From Bacteroides sp. UBA7333 (GTDB lineage Bacteria; Bacteroidota; Bacteroidia; Bacteroidales; Bacteroidaceae): a DNA stretch of 64,000 bases. Shown piece after piece: positions 26,399 to 36,600 of this stretch; the stretch's first letter is position 1, and each line of letters starts with the position of its first letter. A program made the position numbers and the translations under genes. Where the stretch lies: assembly GCA_002471195.1 (NCBI GenBank), contig DKPN01000003.1:16190-80189 (forward strand), written 5' to 3'. The notes under the pieces were generated by a model. It did no database searches. It was not told the origin of the DNA and saw only the letters and a program-made list of their open reading frames with translations.

Positions 26399-27548
26399 AA
26401 GTTCTCTTTTGATAACACGATATTAACCCATACATTCGTTGTTCTAATGTAGTGCGCGTTCGACTAACAATTTTGCGTAGATTAACTTCGCTATAGGCAT
26501 TATTATACTGTTTTGCAATTTCTTTATAACTCAGACCTTCAAAATAAAACATCTTAAATATTTCAACGTAAACTTCGTTACCCCTAATCAGATCACAATA
26601 AACTTCACCTTGACTCTCCGACAATGTTTTAGCTATGCTATGCCATAGATGTGTCTTATTATTAGGATTAATATCAAGTAGGTATAAGAATGAACTATTT
26701 TTATCAAGATAATCTAAGTTTGAGGCATCATAATCTTCTCCATTAACAATCCAATCTTCATTTTCCATTGCATCATCAAACTTCAATGTTTTATCATATT
26801 CTAATCGTTTATATCGAATTATTTTTTTTATCGAGTAGTAGAGATGGCTGGCATCCATTATGTGATTCAAACGATGAGTCGATAATAACCTTTTAAAGGT
26901 GATCAGGGCTTCCGAACTTAACTCTTCCACTACATAATCCTTGTCAATATAAGTCGAACGCGACAATTCTGCTCTAGCAATGTAACGTATCAAACGGGCC
27001 ATTCCTTCCCAGAATTCGTTATCATTCTTTTCCAATCGTTCTATCAGTGTGATATAATTGATTGGATAATACTGTTTAAGAAAACTACTACAATATCCTT
27101 CGAATACAATGGGCGAAGCCCAAATAGATGTTTGTAGTTTCATATCAGGCAATATAACTTTAAAATATTCGCTCGACAGTTTGTATGCTAATGTATATTT
27201 ATTGCCCAATCGTAATTGATGGTCAATGGTACTATCTTTCTGCTTAATATTCATAATTTTAAGAACACGCCTCATCAATCCTCTTATTTGTATTATCAAA
27301 GATTGCTGTTGTAGGTTCTTCGAAAAATAGCCAGCAAAGTTATGATTCACATAAAACAATTGTAGCAAATTCTCTTTCCAAGTATTAAACTCCTTCGAAG
27401 TGAGTTGTTCTATCAATGTGTTATCGTGTTTCATTAACCATTCGGTCATTATATCTCTATTAACAGGGAATCTCATTTGTTCTAAGCCATAACGCTCAAA
27501 CTCACGTTCAACAATCTCTTTTAATATAATAGTTTTTATATGGCTCAT
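26391..27548 (-). CDS. Divergent sigma-factor-like protein with N-terminal extension
   Basis: The 385-residue protein is larger than normal ECF sigma factors. Residues about 1-170 match nothing I know. About 175-265 resembles sigma region 2 (EFWEGMARLIRYIARAELS, VVEELSSEALITFKRLL, then YYSIKKIIRYKRLEYDK). About 315-370 is a region 4-like helix-turn-helix (VEIFKMFYFEGLSYKEIAKQYNNAYSEVNLRKIVSRTRTTLEQR). The next gene overlaps it and looks like a ZAS anti-sigma factor, which supports the sigma reading. Only 1 bp separates it from the transglutaminase-like gene upstream. A different type of regulator cannot be excluded because region 2 is weak. Confidence 0.65.
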   Translation of the reverse strand: MSHIKTIILKEIVEREFERYGLEQMRFPVNRDIMTEWLMKHDNTLIEQLTSKEFNTWKENLLQLFYVNHNFAGYFSKNLQQQSLIIQIRGLMRRVLKIMNIKQKDSTIDHQLRLGNKYTLAYKLSSEYFKVILPDMKLQTSIWASPIVFEGYCSSFLKQYYPINYITLIERLEKNDNEFWEGMARLIRYIARAELSRSTYIDKDYVVEELSSEALITFKRLLSTHRLNHIMDASHLYYSIKKIIRYKRLEYDKTLKFDDAMENEDWIVNGEDYDASNLDYLDKNSSFLYLLDINPNNKTHLWHSIAKTLSESQGEVYCDLIRGNEVYVEIFKMFYFEGLSYKEIAKQYNNAYSEVNLRKIVSRTRTTLEQRMYGLISCYQKRTYV

Positions 27549-27549
27549 A

Positions 27550-28974
27550 TCAATTTAGTTTTACCACTTTTGGCTTAATGTCTTTGAACTTAGGTATGCA
27601 CACACCAATATCTGCTCCCACATAAGTAGGATCACATATTAAGTACTGTTTATGTTTATCTGTTATATAATCGCCGCCTTTGGGTTTCTCTATTTCTACA
27701 GCCGTAGCCAAATGATTAGGATATTCCAGCAATACAATATTTAAGTTGAGTAAGCTACGTACTAAATAGGCGAATAAAATAGCTCTATCCTCGCAATCAC
27801 TATACGGATAGTAAAATATCTCTTCCATAAAAAAGGGCTTTTCATATCCAAATTGTGCATGATCATTTTTATATTCGAATCCTTTTTGTACCCATGTTAG
27901 CAGTAGTTTCAGTTGATCAATCGTGTTTTGAGTACTTAATATCTTTTCAAATTCTTTTTTCAGTTGCGTTTCCAACACTATATCGGGTACAGCTTTTGCA
28001 TGAATTGTATATTCACACGAAGGGTAGGATTGATAAAAGTTTATTTTATTCTTATTAATCGTTCCATTGATCCTCAAGTCGGCAAATCCAATACAAAAAG
28101 AATACTCCTCCATAGCCAATAACAGAGGAGATCTCATCTGTAAACTAAGCTCTTCTCCTCTATATTTACTGGGAACTTTATAAGTTTGTATGTTACTAAT
28201 GCCGCTAATGCTGTATTGTGTTATGATGTAATAACAGCGATTATCAATATACATATACGGCTTTTCATAAACCGATTCATTAAAGGGTAACAACAATACC
28301 AGCAACTCTTTCACACGTGCCATTCGTGCGTCATAGCCTAGTTGTGTCAGTAGGTATTGTTGTAGAATAAGTTGAGTGTCAGCATTTTTGAATAGTTGCT
28401 CCGATACTTTATTAATCATCATATATGTTGCCCAATCATTCATTTGTAGCTCTTTTCTATATTTAATGATATCTTCCAGCACAATTATATAATCATGTTT
28501 TGAAAATTTACTCCATACACTTGCTATGTCCGATTCGCGTATCGATGTCGGTGCAACGGTCAATGGCACATACCTAAAATTCAATGGAGTGCCATAATAG
28601 TCGATTGTCACTAAATGATAATCTGTAGTACTACTTTTATCCAGTCTCATATTAGGAACAAACGGTTCTTTCATAATAACAGGATGCACCGCTACTGCTT
28701 CCATGCATGTTGCTGCCGACGTAGTTATCGAATAGGTATGTTGTATTGTATCCGGTTTAGGCTCCTTATAAAAGGCATTTGCTTTGAAGAGTTTAAACTC
28801 TTCCCACTCCTTTGATAAAAATCCTATATACTCCCTGTTGGCTTCTTCTCTAAAATGCTCATACTCATTTAGCAGCTCTTGCTTGAACTGTTCAAATTCA
28901 GTAAGGGTAGGTTGTTGAGCAAAAAGAGATATCGATGCCATCAGACAAACCGAATACAATACAGCTTTCTTCAT
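27550..28974 (-). CDS. Exported transglutaminase-like protein
   Basis: The 474-residue protein has a signal peptide (1-19, cleavage FAQ-Q). A Glu/Phe-rich helical stretch follows at about 22-65 (EFEQFKQELLNEYEHFREEANREY). The C-terminal part has a transglutaminase/papain-like core: Cys in YSDCEDRAILFAYLVRSLL (near 393), His in PNHLATAVEI (near 423), and Asp in YLICDPTYVGADIG (near 450). This Cys-His-Asp order fits a protease or amidase/transglutaminase fold outside the cytoplasm. It sits between a BACON-like lipoprotein gene and the sigma-like gene, with gaps of 11 and 1 bp. Activity and substrate are unknown. Confidence 0.75.
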   Translation of the reverse strand: MKKAVLYSVCLMASISLFAQQPTLTEFEQFKQELLNEYEHFREEANREYIGFLSKEWEEFKLFKANAFYKEPKPDTIQHTYSITTSAATCMEAVAVHPVIMKEPFVPNMRLDKSSTTDYHLVTIDYYGTPLNFRYVPLTVAPTSIRESDIASVWSKFSKHDYIIVLEDIIKYRKELQMNDWATYMMINKVSEQLFKNADTQLILQQYLLTQLGYDARMARVKELLVLLLPFNESVYEKPYMYIDNRCYYIITQYSISGISNIQTYKVPSKYRGEELSLQMRSPLLLAMEEYSFCIGFADLRINGTINKNKINFYQSYPSCEYTIHAKAVPDIVLETQLKKEFEKILSTQNTIDQLKLLLTWVQKGFEYKNDHAQFGYEKPFFMEEIFYYPYSDCEDRAILFAYLVRSLLNLNIVLLEYPNHLATAVEIEKPKGGDYITDKHKQYLICDPTYVGADIGVCIPKFKDIKPKVVKLN

Positions 28975-28985
28975 AGGTATATATT

Positions 28986-30650
28986 TTAATAGATGGGTAT
29001 ATTTTTAAAGAAAATGCGATTATCCATTAATTTAAATCCATTGAGATTGTATACGTATACACCCAGCATAACATTAAGTTTATTGGCATCTGTAGGAACA
29101 TCATTTATTACCACAGTGCCTTGCGAAGCTACATTCTCAGGAAAATTGGTAGATATGATTTGCGATATGGCTGTCGATGCATTTCTAAATGTCATGGTAG
29201 GATATAAATACTCGGTTCCTATATTGTCTGATACCACCGAGCGATAAGCTCCCGAAATGAGTGATGGTGATGATGGTGGATATATTCTAAAATCGTTAAC
29301 TTGCATTCCTAAACCATGATTCGTTAAGGTATAGGTGAATTTTACACTATTGCCTGTTCGGATGCAACTTACAATTTTAGCTTCTACCTTTGCATCACAT
29401 TGAATAATTGTAGCCGATGAGTAGTCTCCATTGTCACCTCCTCCGCCACCTCCGCTCGATGGTTGAACATTTACTATTACACTTTTGGATTGCATACTTC
29501 CATTCACAATAATGGTAGCAGTAGATGATGTTGTTACTTTAGTACGATCTACCGTGATTGTTACCTTAGTACTTTCTCCCGATTCTGTATTTCCAATAGT
29601 TGGAGTAGCCCCCAACCAAGCTTCATCTATGCTCGACAAATACCATGACAATGTGCCTGTGCCAATATTCATTACATTAAACTCCAGGATCGAGGTCGAT
29701 GTTCCGAAATCGAGTGTGGTTGCACTTAAGTGTAATTCGGGCGAAGCATCACTGCCATAACCATTGATAATAATATCTAGTTCGCACGATCCTACGTTTG
29801 TAACCACTGCTAGTTTTGTTTGTCTGTTTTCGGTAAGTTTAGTTCTATCAATTGCCACTTCAATGGTTTTCACTCCATTTGCAGTTATCGTTCCGTTGTT
29901 GGGAGTAATTTTCATCCACTCTTCATTGTTAGGAATGTTGAATGTAAGATTTGTTTTGCCTTTGTTTGTTATATCAAATGTAAGCGACGAAATAGATTCA
30001 TTAAACTCTAGCACACTTTTCGAAAGTTTTACTACAGCAGTGTTGGCGTTTGTTACTTTAATGATAATTTCTGCCGAACCTGCATTCGATGATATGGGTA
30101 TTTTTACCTCTTTGTCCTCGATTATTTTGGTGCGATCTATTGTCACTACAATTGGTGTGATGCGTGTCGATTCTATAGTTCCGTTTGTTGGACTGATGGT
30201 GAGCCAGTCATAGTTGTTTGCGATTTCATAATTGAGTTTATTCTTTCCGATATTCTTAATATCAAATCCTAAACTGGTATTTTCTGAGCCGAAATCGAGC
30301 AAAGGTTTTGATATCTCTATCGATCCATTTGCAGTTCGGATATTAAAATCGGCAATAGAAGTATTTCCCGGAGTTACTGCAATGCTTTTAGAGTCGGTAG
30401 CATAATTTGTTTTGGTTACCATCACAGTGTATTGTCCTGCTTCAAGACCCACAAATTCATATTGCCCATTACTTCCGGTTGTGGTGCTTTTGCCCGATGG
30501 CGATAGTGTAACCAAAGCTCCCGATACAGGCTCTTGATGTGCTCCATCGATGATGGTTCCGTGTACCGATCCAAACATGTCTATTTCATCTTTTGTACAA
30601 CCCGATAAGATGGTCAATAGTGGTATGATGATATATAAAATCTTTTTCAT
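28986..30650 (-). CDS. Lipoprotein with carboxypeptidase-regulatory and three BACON-like domains
   Basis: The 554-residue protein has a lipobox (LLTILSGC, Cys 18). A carboxypeptidase-regulatory-like domain spans about 28-97 (GSVHGTIIDGAHQEPVSGALVTLSPSG). Three homologous Ig-like repeats follow at about 112-206, 207-301 and 304-400, each with LDFG/LEF, a W or E-W motif, TP-NGTI and an IDRTK strand, resembling BACON or choice-of-anchor modules. A GGGGGGD linker and an unassigned C-terminal domain complete it. It is a surface or periplasmic adhesion/scaffold protein by architecture. Genes on both sides are 11 bp away. Confidence 0.78.
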   Translation of the reverse strand: MKKILYIIIPLLTILSGCTKDEIDMFGSVHGTIIDGAHQEPVSGALVTLSPSGKSTTTGSNGQYEFVGLEAGQYTVMVTKTNYATDSKSIAVTPGNTSIADFNIRTANGSIEISKPLLDFGSENTSLGFDIKNIGKNKLNYEIANNYDWLTISPTNGTIESTRITPIVVTIDRTKIIEDKEVKIPISSNAGSAEIIIKVTNANTAVVKLSKSVLEFNESISSLTFDITNKGKTNLTFNIPNNEEWMKITPNNGTITANGVKTIEVAIDRTKLTENRQTKLAVVTNVGSCELDIIINGYGSDASPELHLSATTLDFGTSTSILEFNVMNIGTGTLSWYLSSIDEAWLGATPTIGNTESGESTKVTITVDRTKVTTSSTATIIVNGSMQSKSVIVNVQPSSGGGGGGDNGDYSSATIIQCDAKVEAKIVSCIRTGNSVKFTYTLTNHGLGMQVNDFRIYPPSSPSLISGAYRSVVSDNIGTEYLYPTMTFRNASTAISQIISTNFPENVASQGTVVINDVPTDANKLNVMLGVYVYNLNGFKLMDNRIFFKNIPIY

Positions 30651-30661
30651 TGTTGATATAT

Positions 30662-31591
30662 TTAAAAGTTATAGGATAGAGCAATACCGCTCATCTCGTG
30701 CGAAACTGTAGGCATCACCAGTGTGTAATGTTTGTTCTTTTTGTTTTTTACTACAGAAGTCCTTTTGGCACCTGGTGCTACAGCTGCGTCAATTAGGTTG
30801 TAAACATACAGAGCCACCAATCCTCCAATGCAAACATTGCGAGCTGTCTCTAAATTGTCGGCTTTACTATTGTAGGTTCGTATTGAGCTGCTATTCGTTG
30901 TCTCTTTCATCTTTTTGGTATAGCTGGCTCTCATGTTTTCGGTAGCTATAATTCCACCGGCCAATCCTACTGTTCCACTTAGTATGAGTGCTCCTTTCGT
31001 TTTACTGTGTTTATAAAACTGCCCCCATCCCGGAACGATCATTGAACGGCAAAATCCTCTCATTCCGTATTTATACGAGAAATTCAACTCATCGAATCGT
31101 ACATTACCTGTCTTGGCATATCCGTATAGCGTATATAATCTATATTTTCTTTTGCCATCAGGAAATTCAATATACTCCCAGTATTCATCATATTTATTCG
31201 ATATGAAGCTCACCTTTTTCCCGTCAATCTTATAATCAAAAAGATAACTTTCTGTTTCGGAGGCATTACCATCTTTTTGACTGAACTCAATCAATCCATC
31301 GCCTTGGGCTGTAATGTTAAAGTTTTGATCTTTAATAAAAGTAGAAAGCTGTATTATGCTACTGGCACGAGCATCATCCATCGACTCGTGAGTAGTTTCT
31401 GTAATTTGATATATGAAAGTAGGATTAGAGGGTTTAGGTACAGCGTTCGAAAGCCATAACGGTCTTTTCTTCTCTGATCTATTCACCACTTTTTGTGCAT
31501 TTATATTGATGCAGGGGTATAGTACCCCTGTCATCAATAAAACACAGTATATGAAAAACACTAAAAGCCTATTGTTTACTTTCGTATCCAT
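30662..31591 (-). CDS. Membrane protein with GWGQFYK motif (DUF5683-like)
   Basis: The open frame begins at 31636, but ATG 31591 (MDTKVNNRLLVFFIYCVLLMTGVL) gives a normal signal peptide and avoids overlap with the upstream gene; ATG 31609 is also possible. The C-terminal part has RSMIVPGWGQFYKHSKTKGALIL, a membrane hairpin typical of DUF5683-type proteins, then GGLVALYVYNLIDAAVAP. The central region is a soluble domain with repeated aromatic strands. The last residues (EMSGIALSYNF) look like an outer-membrane beta-signal. Role unknown; it is part of the minus-strand envelope operon. Confidence 0.7.
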   Translation of the reverse strand: MDTKVNNRLLVFFIYCVLLMTGVLYPCININAQKVVNRSEKKRPLWLSNAVPKPSNPTFIYQITETTHESMDDARASSIIQLSTFIKDQNFNITAQGDGLIEFSQKDGNASETESYLFDYKIDGKKVSFISNKYDEYWEYIEFPDGKRKYRLYTLYGYAKTGNVRFDELNFSYKYGMRGFCRSMIVPGWGQFYKHSKTKGALILSGTVGLAGGIIATENMRASYTKKMKETTNSSSIRTYNSKADNLETARNVCIGGLVALYVYNLIDAAVAPGAKRTSVVKNKKNKHYTLVMPTVSHEMSGIALSYNF

Positions 31592-31601
31592 TGTTGTTGT
31601 A

Positions 31602-32237
31602 TTATTCATTGATAAACTTCTCAATAGAACGAACATATTCCTGTCTCAATTGACTTGCCTCTAAATCTTGTTTAATGGCTTGATGCGCTTTGCGTTCTGC
31701 CTCTGCCTCATCTAGAATAAAGTACATCTGATAATTATTCCCACCATTGGGATTCGGCTGTATCACCGAGAAACTCTCTATGATGCCCCCTTTGATAGCT
31801 GCCTCATAGCGTGCTATACTTGCATCCATAAATTTATTATATTCATCGTCAGTCGATGTAGTGCCCTCATCCATGCCCGAATCTTGCATGGCTTTACCCT
31901 TAAGTTCCTGACCTTTTGTTTTGGCTAATTGAGTAGCAGCTGCTGTAAGTGCTGCCGAGCGACAAACCGTAATCGAAACACAACCGGTAGATTGGCCAAA
32001 CAACTCCACTAACTTCGGATTTTCCTTTAATCGGTCATAATGCGTAGTTAACGCACCACGTAGTGTTCGAGTCGATCCGTTTATTTTCCATCCTTCATTT
32101 TGAAGTTCGGTAAGTTTTTCAGTCAATTCATCTATCCCCATGGGTGTTTGTTGCACAGTGCTTTTACTGCTTCCACAACTGCTCATCATTATAATTAGAA
32201 TCAGTGATAAAGCGTAGGTAAATTTAGTTTTCATCAT
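31602..32237 (-). CDS. Lipoprotein, LPP20-like, unknown function
   Basis: The 211-residue protein has a lipobox (LIIMMSSC). A soluble domain follows with EGWKINGSTRTLRGALTTHYDRL, CVSITVCRSAALTAAATQLAKTKGQELKG and a C-terminal coiled segment (LDEAEAERKAHQAIKQDLEASQLRQEYVRSIEKF). The pattern of LAxxxAxAxA-type helices recalls LPP20-like lipoproteins. It lies within the minus-strand block, its end close to the start of the DUF5683-like gene. Function is not known. Confidence 0.7.
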   Translation of the reverse strand: MMKTKFTYALSLILIIMMSSCGSSKSTVQQTPMGIDELTEKLTELQNEGWKINGSTRTLRGALTTHYDRLKENPKLVELFGQSTGCVSITVCRSAALTAAATQLAKTKGQELKGKAMQDSGMDEGTTSTDDEYNKFMDASIARYEAAIKGGIIESFSVIQPNPNGGNNYQMYFILDEAEAERKAHQAIKQDLEASQLRQEYVRSIEKFINE

Positions 32238-32251
32238 TTCTATTTTTAAGT

Positions 32252-32297
32252 GGGTTCTTTTTTCTACAGTTATACCCCAAATTCAGAACAAGAACCC
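32252..32297 (-). terminator. Hairpin in the 104-bp gap of the minus-strand block
   Basis: GGGTTCTT (32252-32259) pairs with AAGAACCC (32290-32297). No clear T tract follows on the minus strand. It may be a processing or attenuation site inside the operon. Confidence 0.3.
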
Positions 32298-32341
32298 CTT
32301 ATGTTCTAAACCGAAGTCTTTATTTGTTTTTAAAATCAGAA

Positions 32342-32878
32342 TTATACTCGTTTAAATGTCTTTCCTAAATCGTAAGAAACCCATTCTCTACCTTCTTTGT
32401 CGGTATAATATTGTGTACCCATAAACCCATGGCTTTTCTTCAGTTTTTCGCCGTTACTTAAACGTACGTTTTCTTTACTGCCGCCTCCCGTTAGCATTGC
32501 AGCAATCACGAACAATACGATTGCTACAGTCAATATCATTAATAATACGACCGAAGTGACAAGGCCCAAAACAAATAATAGTACTGCAAATAGCACAAAT
32601 AATAGCGAACGAGCTATTCCGGCGAAAACGGTACGCGATCCAATAATACTTTCTATGACATTAAGTCCGCATATCAAAATCATGACACTGCCCACAGCTA
32701 TCGGATCTAAAGCAATGTCCCAGTCGAACCACGAAGACAATGCATTTGTACTGCCATATATTGCCCCCGATAAAGCACAAAACCAGATTGAACAACTGGC
32801 GAAGTATTGATTACTCTCTATATTATCTTTCCAAAGTTTTTTCTCGATACTTCGGAATAAAAAAAACTTGTTTTCCAT
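32342..32878 (-). CDS. Polytopic membrane protein, unknown
   Basis: The 178-residue protein begins with a soluble stretch. Membrane segments follow at about 28-46, 60-77, 88-110 and 108-132 (LLFVLFAVLLFVLGLVTSVVLLMILTVAIVLFVIAAML), then a soluble tail with GGGSKENVRLSNGEKLKKSHGF and YYTDKEGREWV. I do not recognise a family. It is 12 bp downstream of another polytopic membrane gene, so they probably work together. Confidence 0.65.
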   Translation of the reverse strand: MENKFFLFRSIEKKLWKDNIESNQYFASCSIWFCALSGAIYGSTNALSSWFDWDIALDPIAVGSVMILICGLNVIESIIGSRTVFAGIARSLLFVLFAVLLFVLGLVTSVVLLMILTVAIVLFVIAAMLTGGGSKENVRLSNGEKLKKSHGFMGTQYYTDKEGREWVSYDLGKTFKRV

Positions 32879-32890
32879 AATTCTATATTA

Positions 32891-33601
32891 TTATATCAGC
32901 CAATAATAGCAAGCTAATGAACCGATCGTGATGACCGCACCTCCTAAGCTTCCTAAGAAATATTTATTAATAGGGGTATAGATATCGTTATTCGAAACCA
33001 ATGTCTCTTTTTTACCCGAGAATGCGTCACATTGAACAAATTTGAAAAATGCATTTATCTGAAAGATTGTGAGTAGATATACGTAGTAGTTTTTTAACGG
33101 AGAAATTATAATGATGTCAAACCCTGCCATAGTTGCGGCGAATAGGCTTAAATCAATCAATAAAAAGGCATTCACAATCAGCAATATGCCAATCCAGCTT
33201 CTTGCGTTAGAATCTAATGAGTTGTTCTTTAAAATGACAGCAAACATATACAATTGCAGCAATGTTGATATTGCCATTAATATGTTATGTACGAAAGATA
33301 CCCATTCGGCTTCATTCATTATTAAACTCCAACCGGCATAAACTCCTGATCCTATAGCAGCCCATATTAATGCTTTAGAGCTGGCCTTGTTGTTAGCTAT
33401 CTGCGACAACAATAGATAGGCAATCGCCATTGAAGCCTGTTTAAAAATGTTTAGATAAGGAGTAATGATACTCGCTGTTTCACTATTAAGAACTTGGAAT
33501 AAAATAAAAAAGAAAAGAGGAATTGCCAATAACCAATAGGCTATTTTTTGCCGCATACGAACGGGTTTAGGCAGATCTGAATTTTTAAAAACTGCTTGCA
33601 T
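32891..33601 (-). CDS. Polytopic membrane protein, unknown
   Basis: The 236-residue protein has about seven hydrophobic segments (at about 22-40, 50-68, 75-92, 103-124, 133-167, 172-190 and 214-234). The N-terminal 20 residues are basic. No catalytic motif is evident and I do not recognise the family. It is the first of the closely spaced genes after the 1756-aa surface protein, with 12 bp to the next gene. Confidence 0.65.
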   Translation of the reverse strand: MQAVFKNSDLPKPVRMRQKIAYWLLAIPLFFFILFQVLNSETASIITPYLNIFKQASMAIAYLLLSQIANNKASSKALIWAAIGSGVYAGWSLIMNEAEWVSFVHNILMAISTLLQLYMFAVILKNNSLDSNARSWIGILLIVNAFLLIDLSLFAATMAGFDIIIISPLKNYYVYLLTIFQINAFFKFVQCDAFSGKKETLVSNNDIYTPINKYFLGSLGGAVITIGSLACYYWLI

Positions 33602-33694
33602 AAATATATATAGTTAGATTTATTTAAAGAAGGGGTTCTCGCAGATGGAACATCTTTTTTATTTATGAGGTTCTCGCTTCGAGCAGCCCTGTTC

Positions 33695-36600
33695 CTAATT
33701 TGTTTTTATAATTTTCTTAATGACACTTCTATCTTTGCTATAGATTCTCAGAATATAGGTACCAGACATACAATCACTCAGGTTTATGGTTATTGCATAT
33801 GCCCGGTTAGCATTTAACTCTTTTAGTAGCATTCCATTCAGGTCATATAGCTGTATTTTGTCTATTTGATAACCTGATGATTGAATTTTTAATTCATTAC
33901 TTACCGGATTTGGTCCAACCACAAACCCATCGAATTTGTTGTTTTCAATACTTGAAAGAACAAATCGATATAAGTCGGATGCCTCATATTCATTACATGA
34001 GTTTGTTATCTGTACTGAATAGTCACCGTTAGTAACCGGAGTAAAGTAATAGTCGGTAGCACCATCAATATAAATATTCTCTTTGTACCATTGATAAATA
34101 CAACCTTCCACTGCATCGGTTTCAAGTGTATTGCCGTTTTGACGGATAACAGGTTTCTCCAGAGGATCGCATACTGAGAATCCGGATATAGTGATATCTT
34201 TTTCAACTGCAATATTTGACCCGTCAATAGTTACTGCTTTGACCCTTATTGTTCCATTTCCTGTACCAAGGACTTTTACGTTTCCGGACTGAGTAATTTC
34301 AGCAAGCTCGTTTCCGCTGATAATGCTCCAGTTTACGATCCTGTATGTCGCTGTGACAGGCAGAATTTCAGTGTACAGATTCAGGATTGTTTTTTCAGGG
34401 GTCATAGTCCATGTGTCATCTTTTGAACGTAGGATAATACTTGTAGCCAGAGAGATATCCATACCTTCGCTTGTTGAAAGACTGTTAGACATTCCTGTCA
34501 ATTTATTGCTATTTATCCGACTTTGCTTTTTGTGGCTTTCGCTTTGTGACCAATCGTTAGCATATCTTTCATAAGCAATTGCATAGAATAGATTTTCTTC
34601 CGGAGCATTGCGATCAGTGTAAGAGAAAATATTCCCGCTTACTTTTGCAATTTCTGTCATATTGTCGGTGGATGTACCACGCATTACAAGATAGTAATCA
34701 ATGATAGCGCCCCTATATTCATTCCATGATAAGTTCCAGCTGTTCTCTCCAAATTTATTAAGCATTAGTTTCGCAGGAACATGTGTTGCTCCCGGTGTGC
34801 CTTTGATTCCTAAAGTTGTATTCAGAGCAATTCTATAAGATGATGTCATCAGTCCAGGTGCAGAGTTAGGATCAATGAAACTTTTGTCATTAACAGTAGC
34901 TCTTCCCACTTCACTATAGTCATTATAGCCCAGTCCCTGACGGTATATGATTACTTCATTCACATAGTCAGGAATGACTCCGTTTTTGAAATTCCAGTAT
35001 TTTGCATCCCAAGTGATCTTGTATTTCCCAGTTTCACTATCTACACTTACTAAGCTGATATTTGGTACCGGAAGTTCTTCTTTTACTATAATGGTTCTTT
35101 CGACCATATATGGATTGCATGTTTTATTGTCAACGCTTAGACGTACAAGGTACGTTCCTGGCTGGCGTATTACTGTTCGGGCTTCCAGCGTTGATCCTCT
35201 TCGGATGACTTCAAGTGGACTAAAATAAGTATCAGACTCCGCTTTATAGCTCCATTCGGCTGTCACCTCAGGATGATTAAACGTGGAAGGGAGCTTAAAC
35301 AGTATATCACTATTCGCAAAAGCATATTCAGGGAGATTGAGTTCAAACTGCAAAGGCTGATTGACGTACACCGGAATGGTTGAAGTTTTATCACCTAGCG
35401 TAACGGTTACATTTTTTGTGCCTGGTGTGTTCCAGAGAATCTGATAGCTATTTCCTTCCTGGCTAATAACTTCGCCACCGTCCCAGTTCCATACCGGGGT
35501 CCATGTACCGTTGTTTCCGTTGTTTTTAATGATGGTGGCAACATGTGCACAAATTTTATCTTCCAGTTCAATCAGTGGAGTTTGCTCTACCGTGAATGTA
35601 AGTGGATTACTCATTGGCGATGTATATTTCCACAAATCGATAGCCTGTATCTGAAGCTCATATTCTCCTTCGGGTACAGCAGAAAGCGGCACTTCCATTC
35701 GGTTTGTTTTCAGATACGGATAATCCGGAACAATGCATGCATTGTTCATAAGCCCGTTCATTGGCGAAAGAATAAAGCTTCCAGGACCCATTGCTCCTTT
35801 TTTTCGCAGACTGACATTATAGCGCATCTGAACGAACGGAGTGGCATCATCTGTGGCATGATCCCATTCTAGTACAATGTAAGATTGGGTTTGCGATACA
35901 CGTAAATTCAAAGGTACAGCAGGAGCCTCATTAGCGATTCCGGTCCTTAATATGGAGTAATTTATATCGGGTTTGCCGTCGCCATTTTGATCGTGAAAAA
36001 TATCTGTATAGTATCTGTAAGAATTATCATCTGACTTTTGAACATTAAATTTCCATTCCGGATAGGTGTATATAATATAACCTATCCCTATTATATCCAG
36101 ATAGCCATTGTTATCAATATCAGCCAGATCCCAAAATTTGAAATCTGAAGGAAAATCTATCTTAGCTGCTTCATGAAGATACTCGTCTTTTATATTTTCC
36201 AGAATAATGCCGTTACTGAGGAGTAGATCGGTATAACCATCATTGTTAAAGTCATTAAATGCTCGTATACCATGCGATGAAAGTCTCTCATGCTGATATT
36301 CAATTTTTTGAAATTGTATTTCTTTTCCGGTATTTATTAAAATAGTCAAGGTTTCTCCCCATGTTTTATACAGATCGGTTAATCCATCATTATTCCAATT
36401 TATAGGGTAGTACTTACCATCTATTATTGTACTCGAATAATTAATGTTGTCTCCCTGATTGATCTCTATAAAAGTTTGGTATGGAGTACTAGGATTTCCT
36501 TGCTGATGTACATTGTCCGCATATCCATCATTATTGAAATTTTCATTACCTGTAAAGATACTTCTTGTTGTTATTTTGAAATTACCATTTCCCGTGTTTT

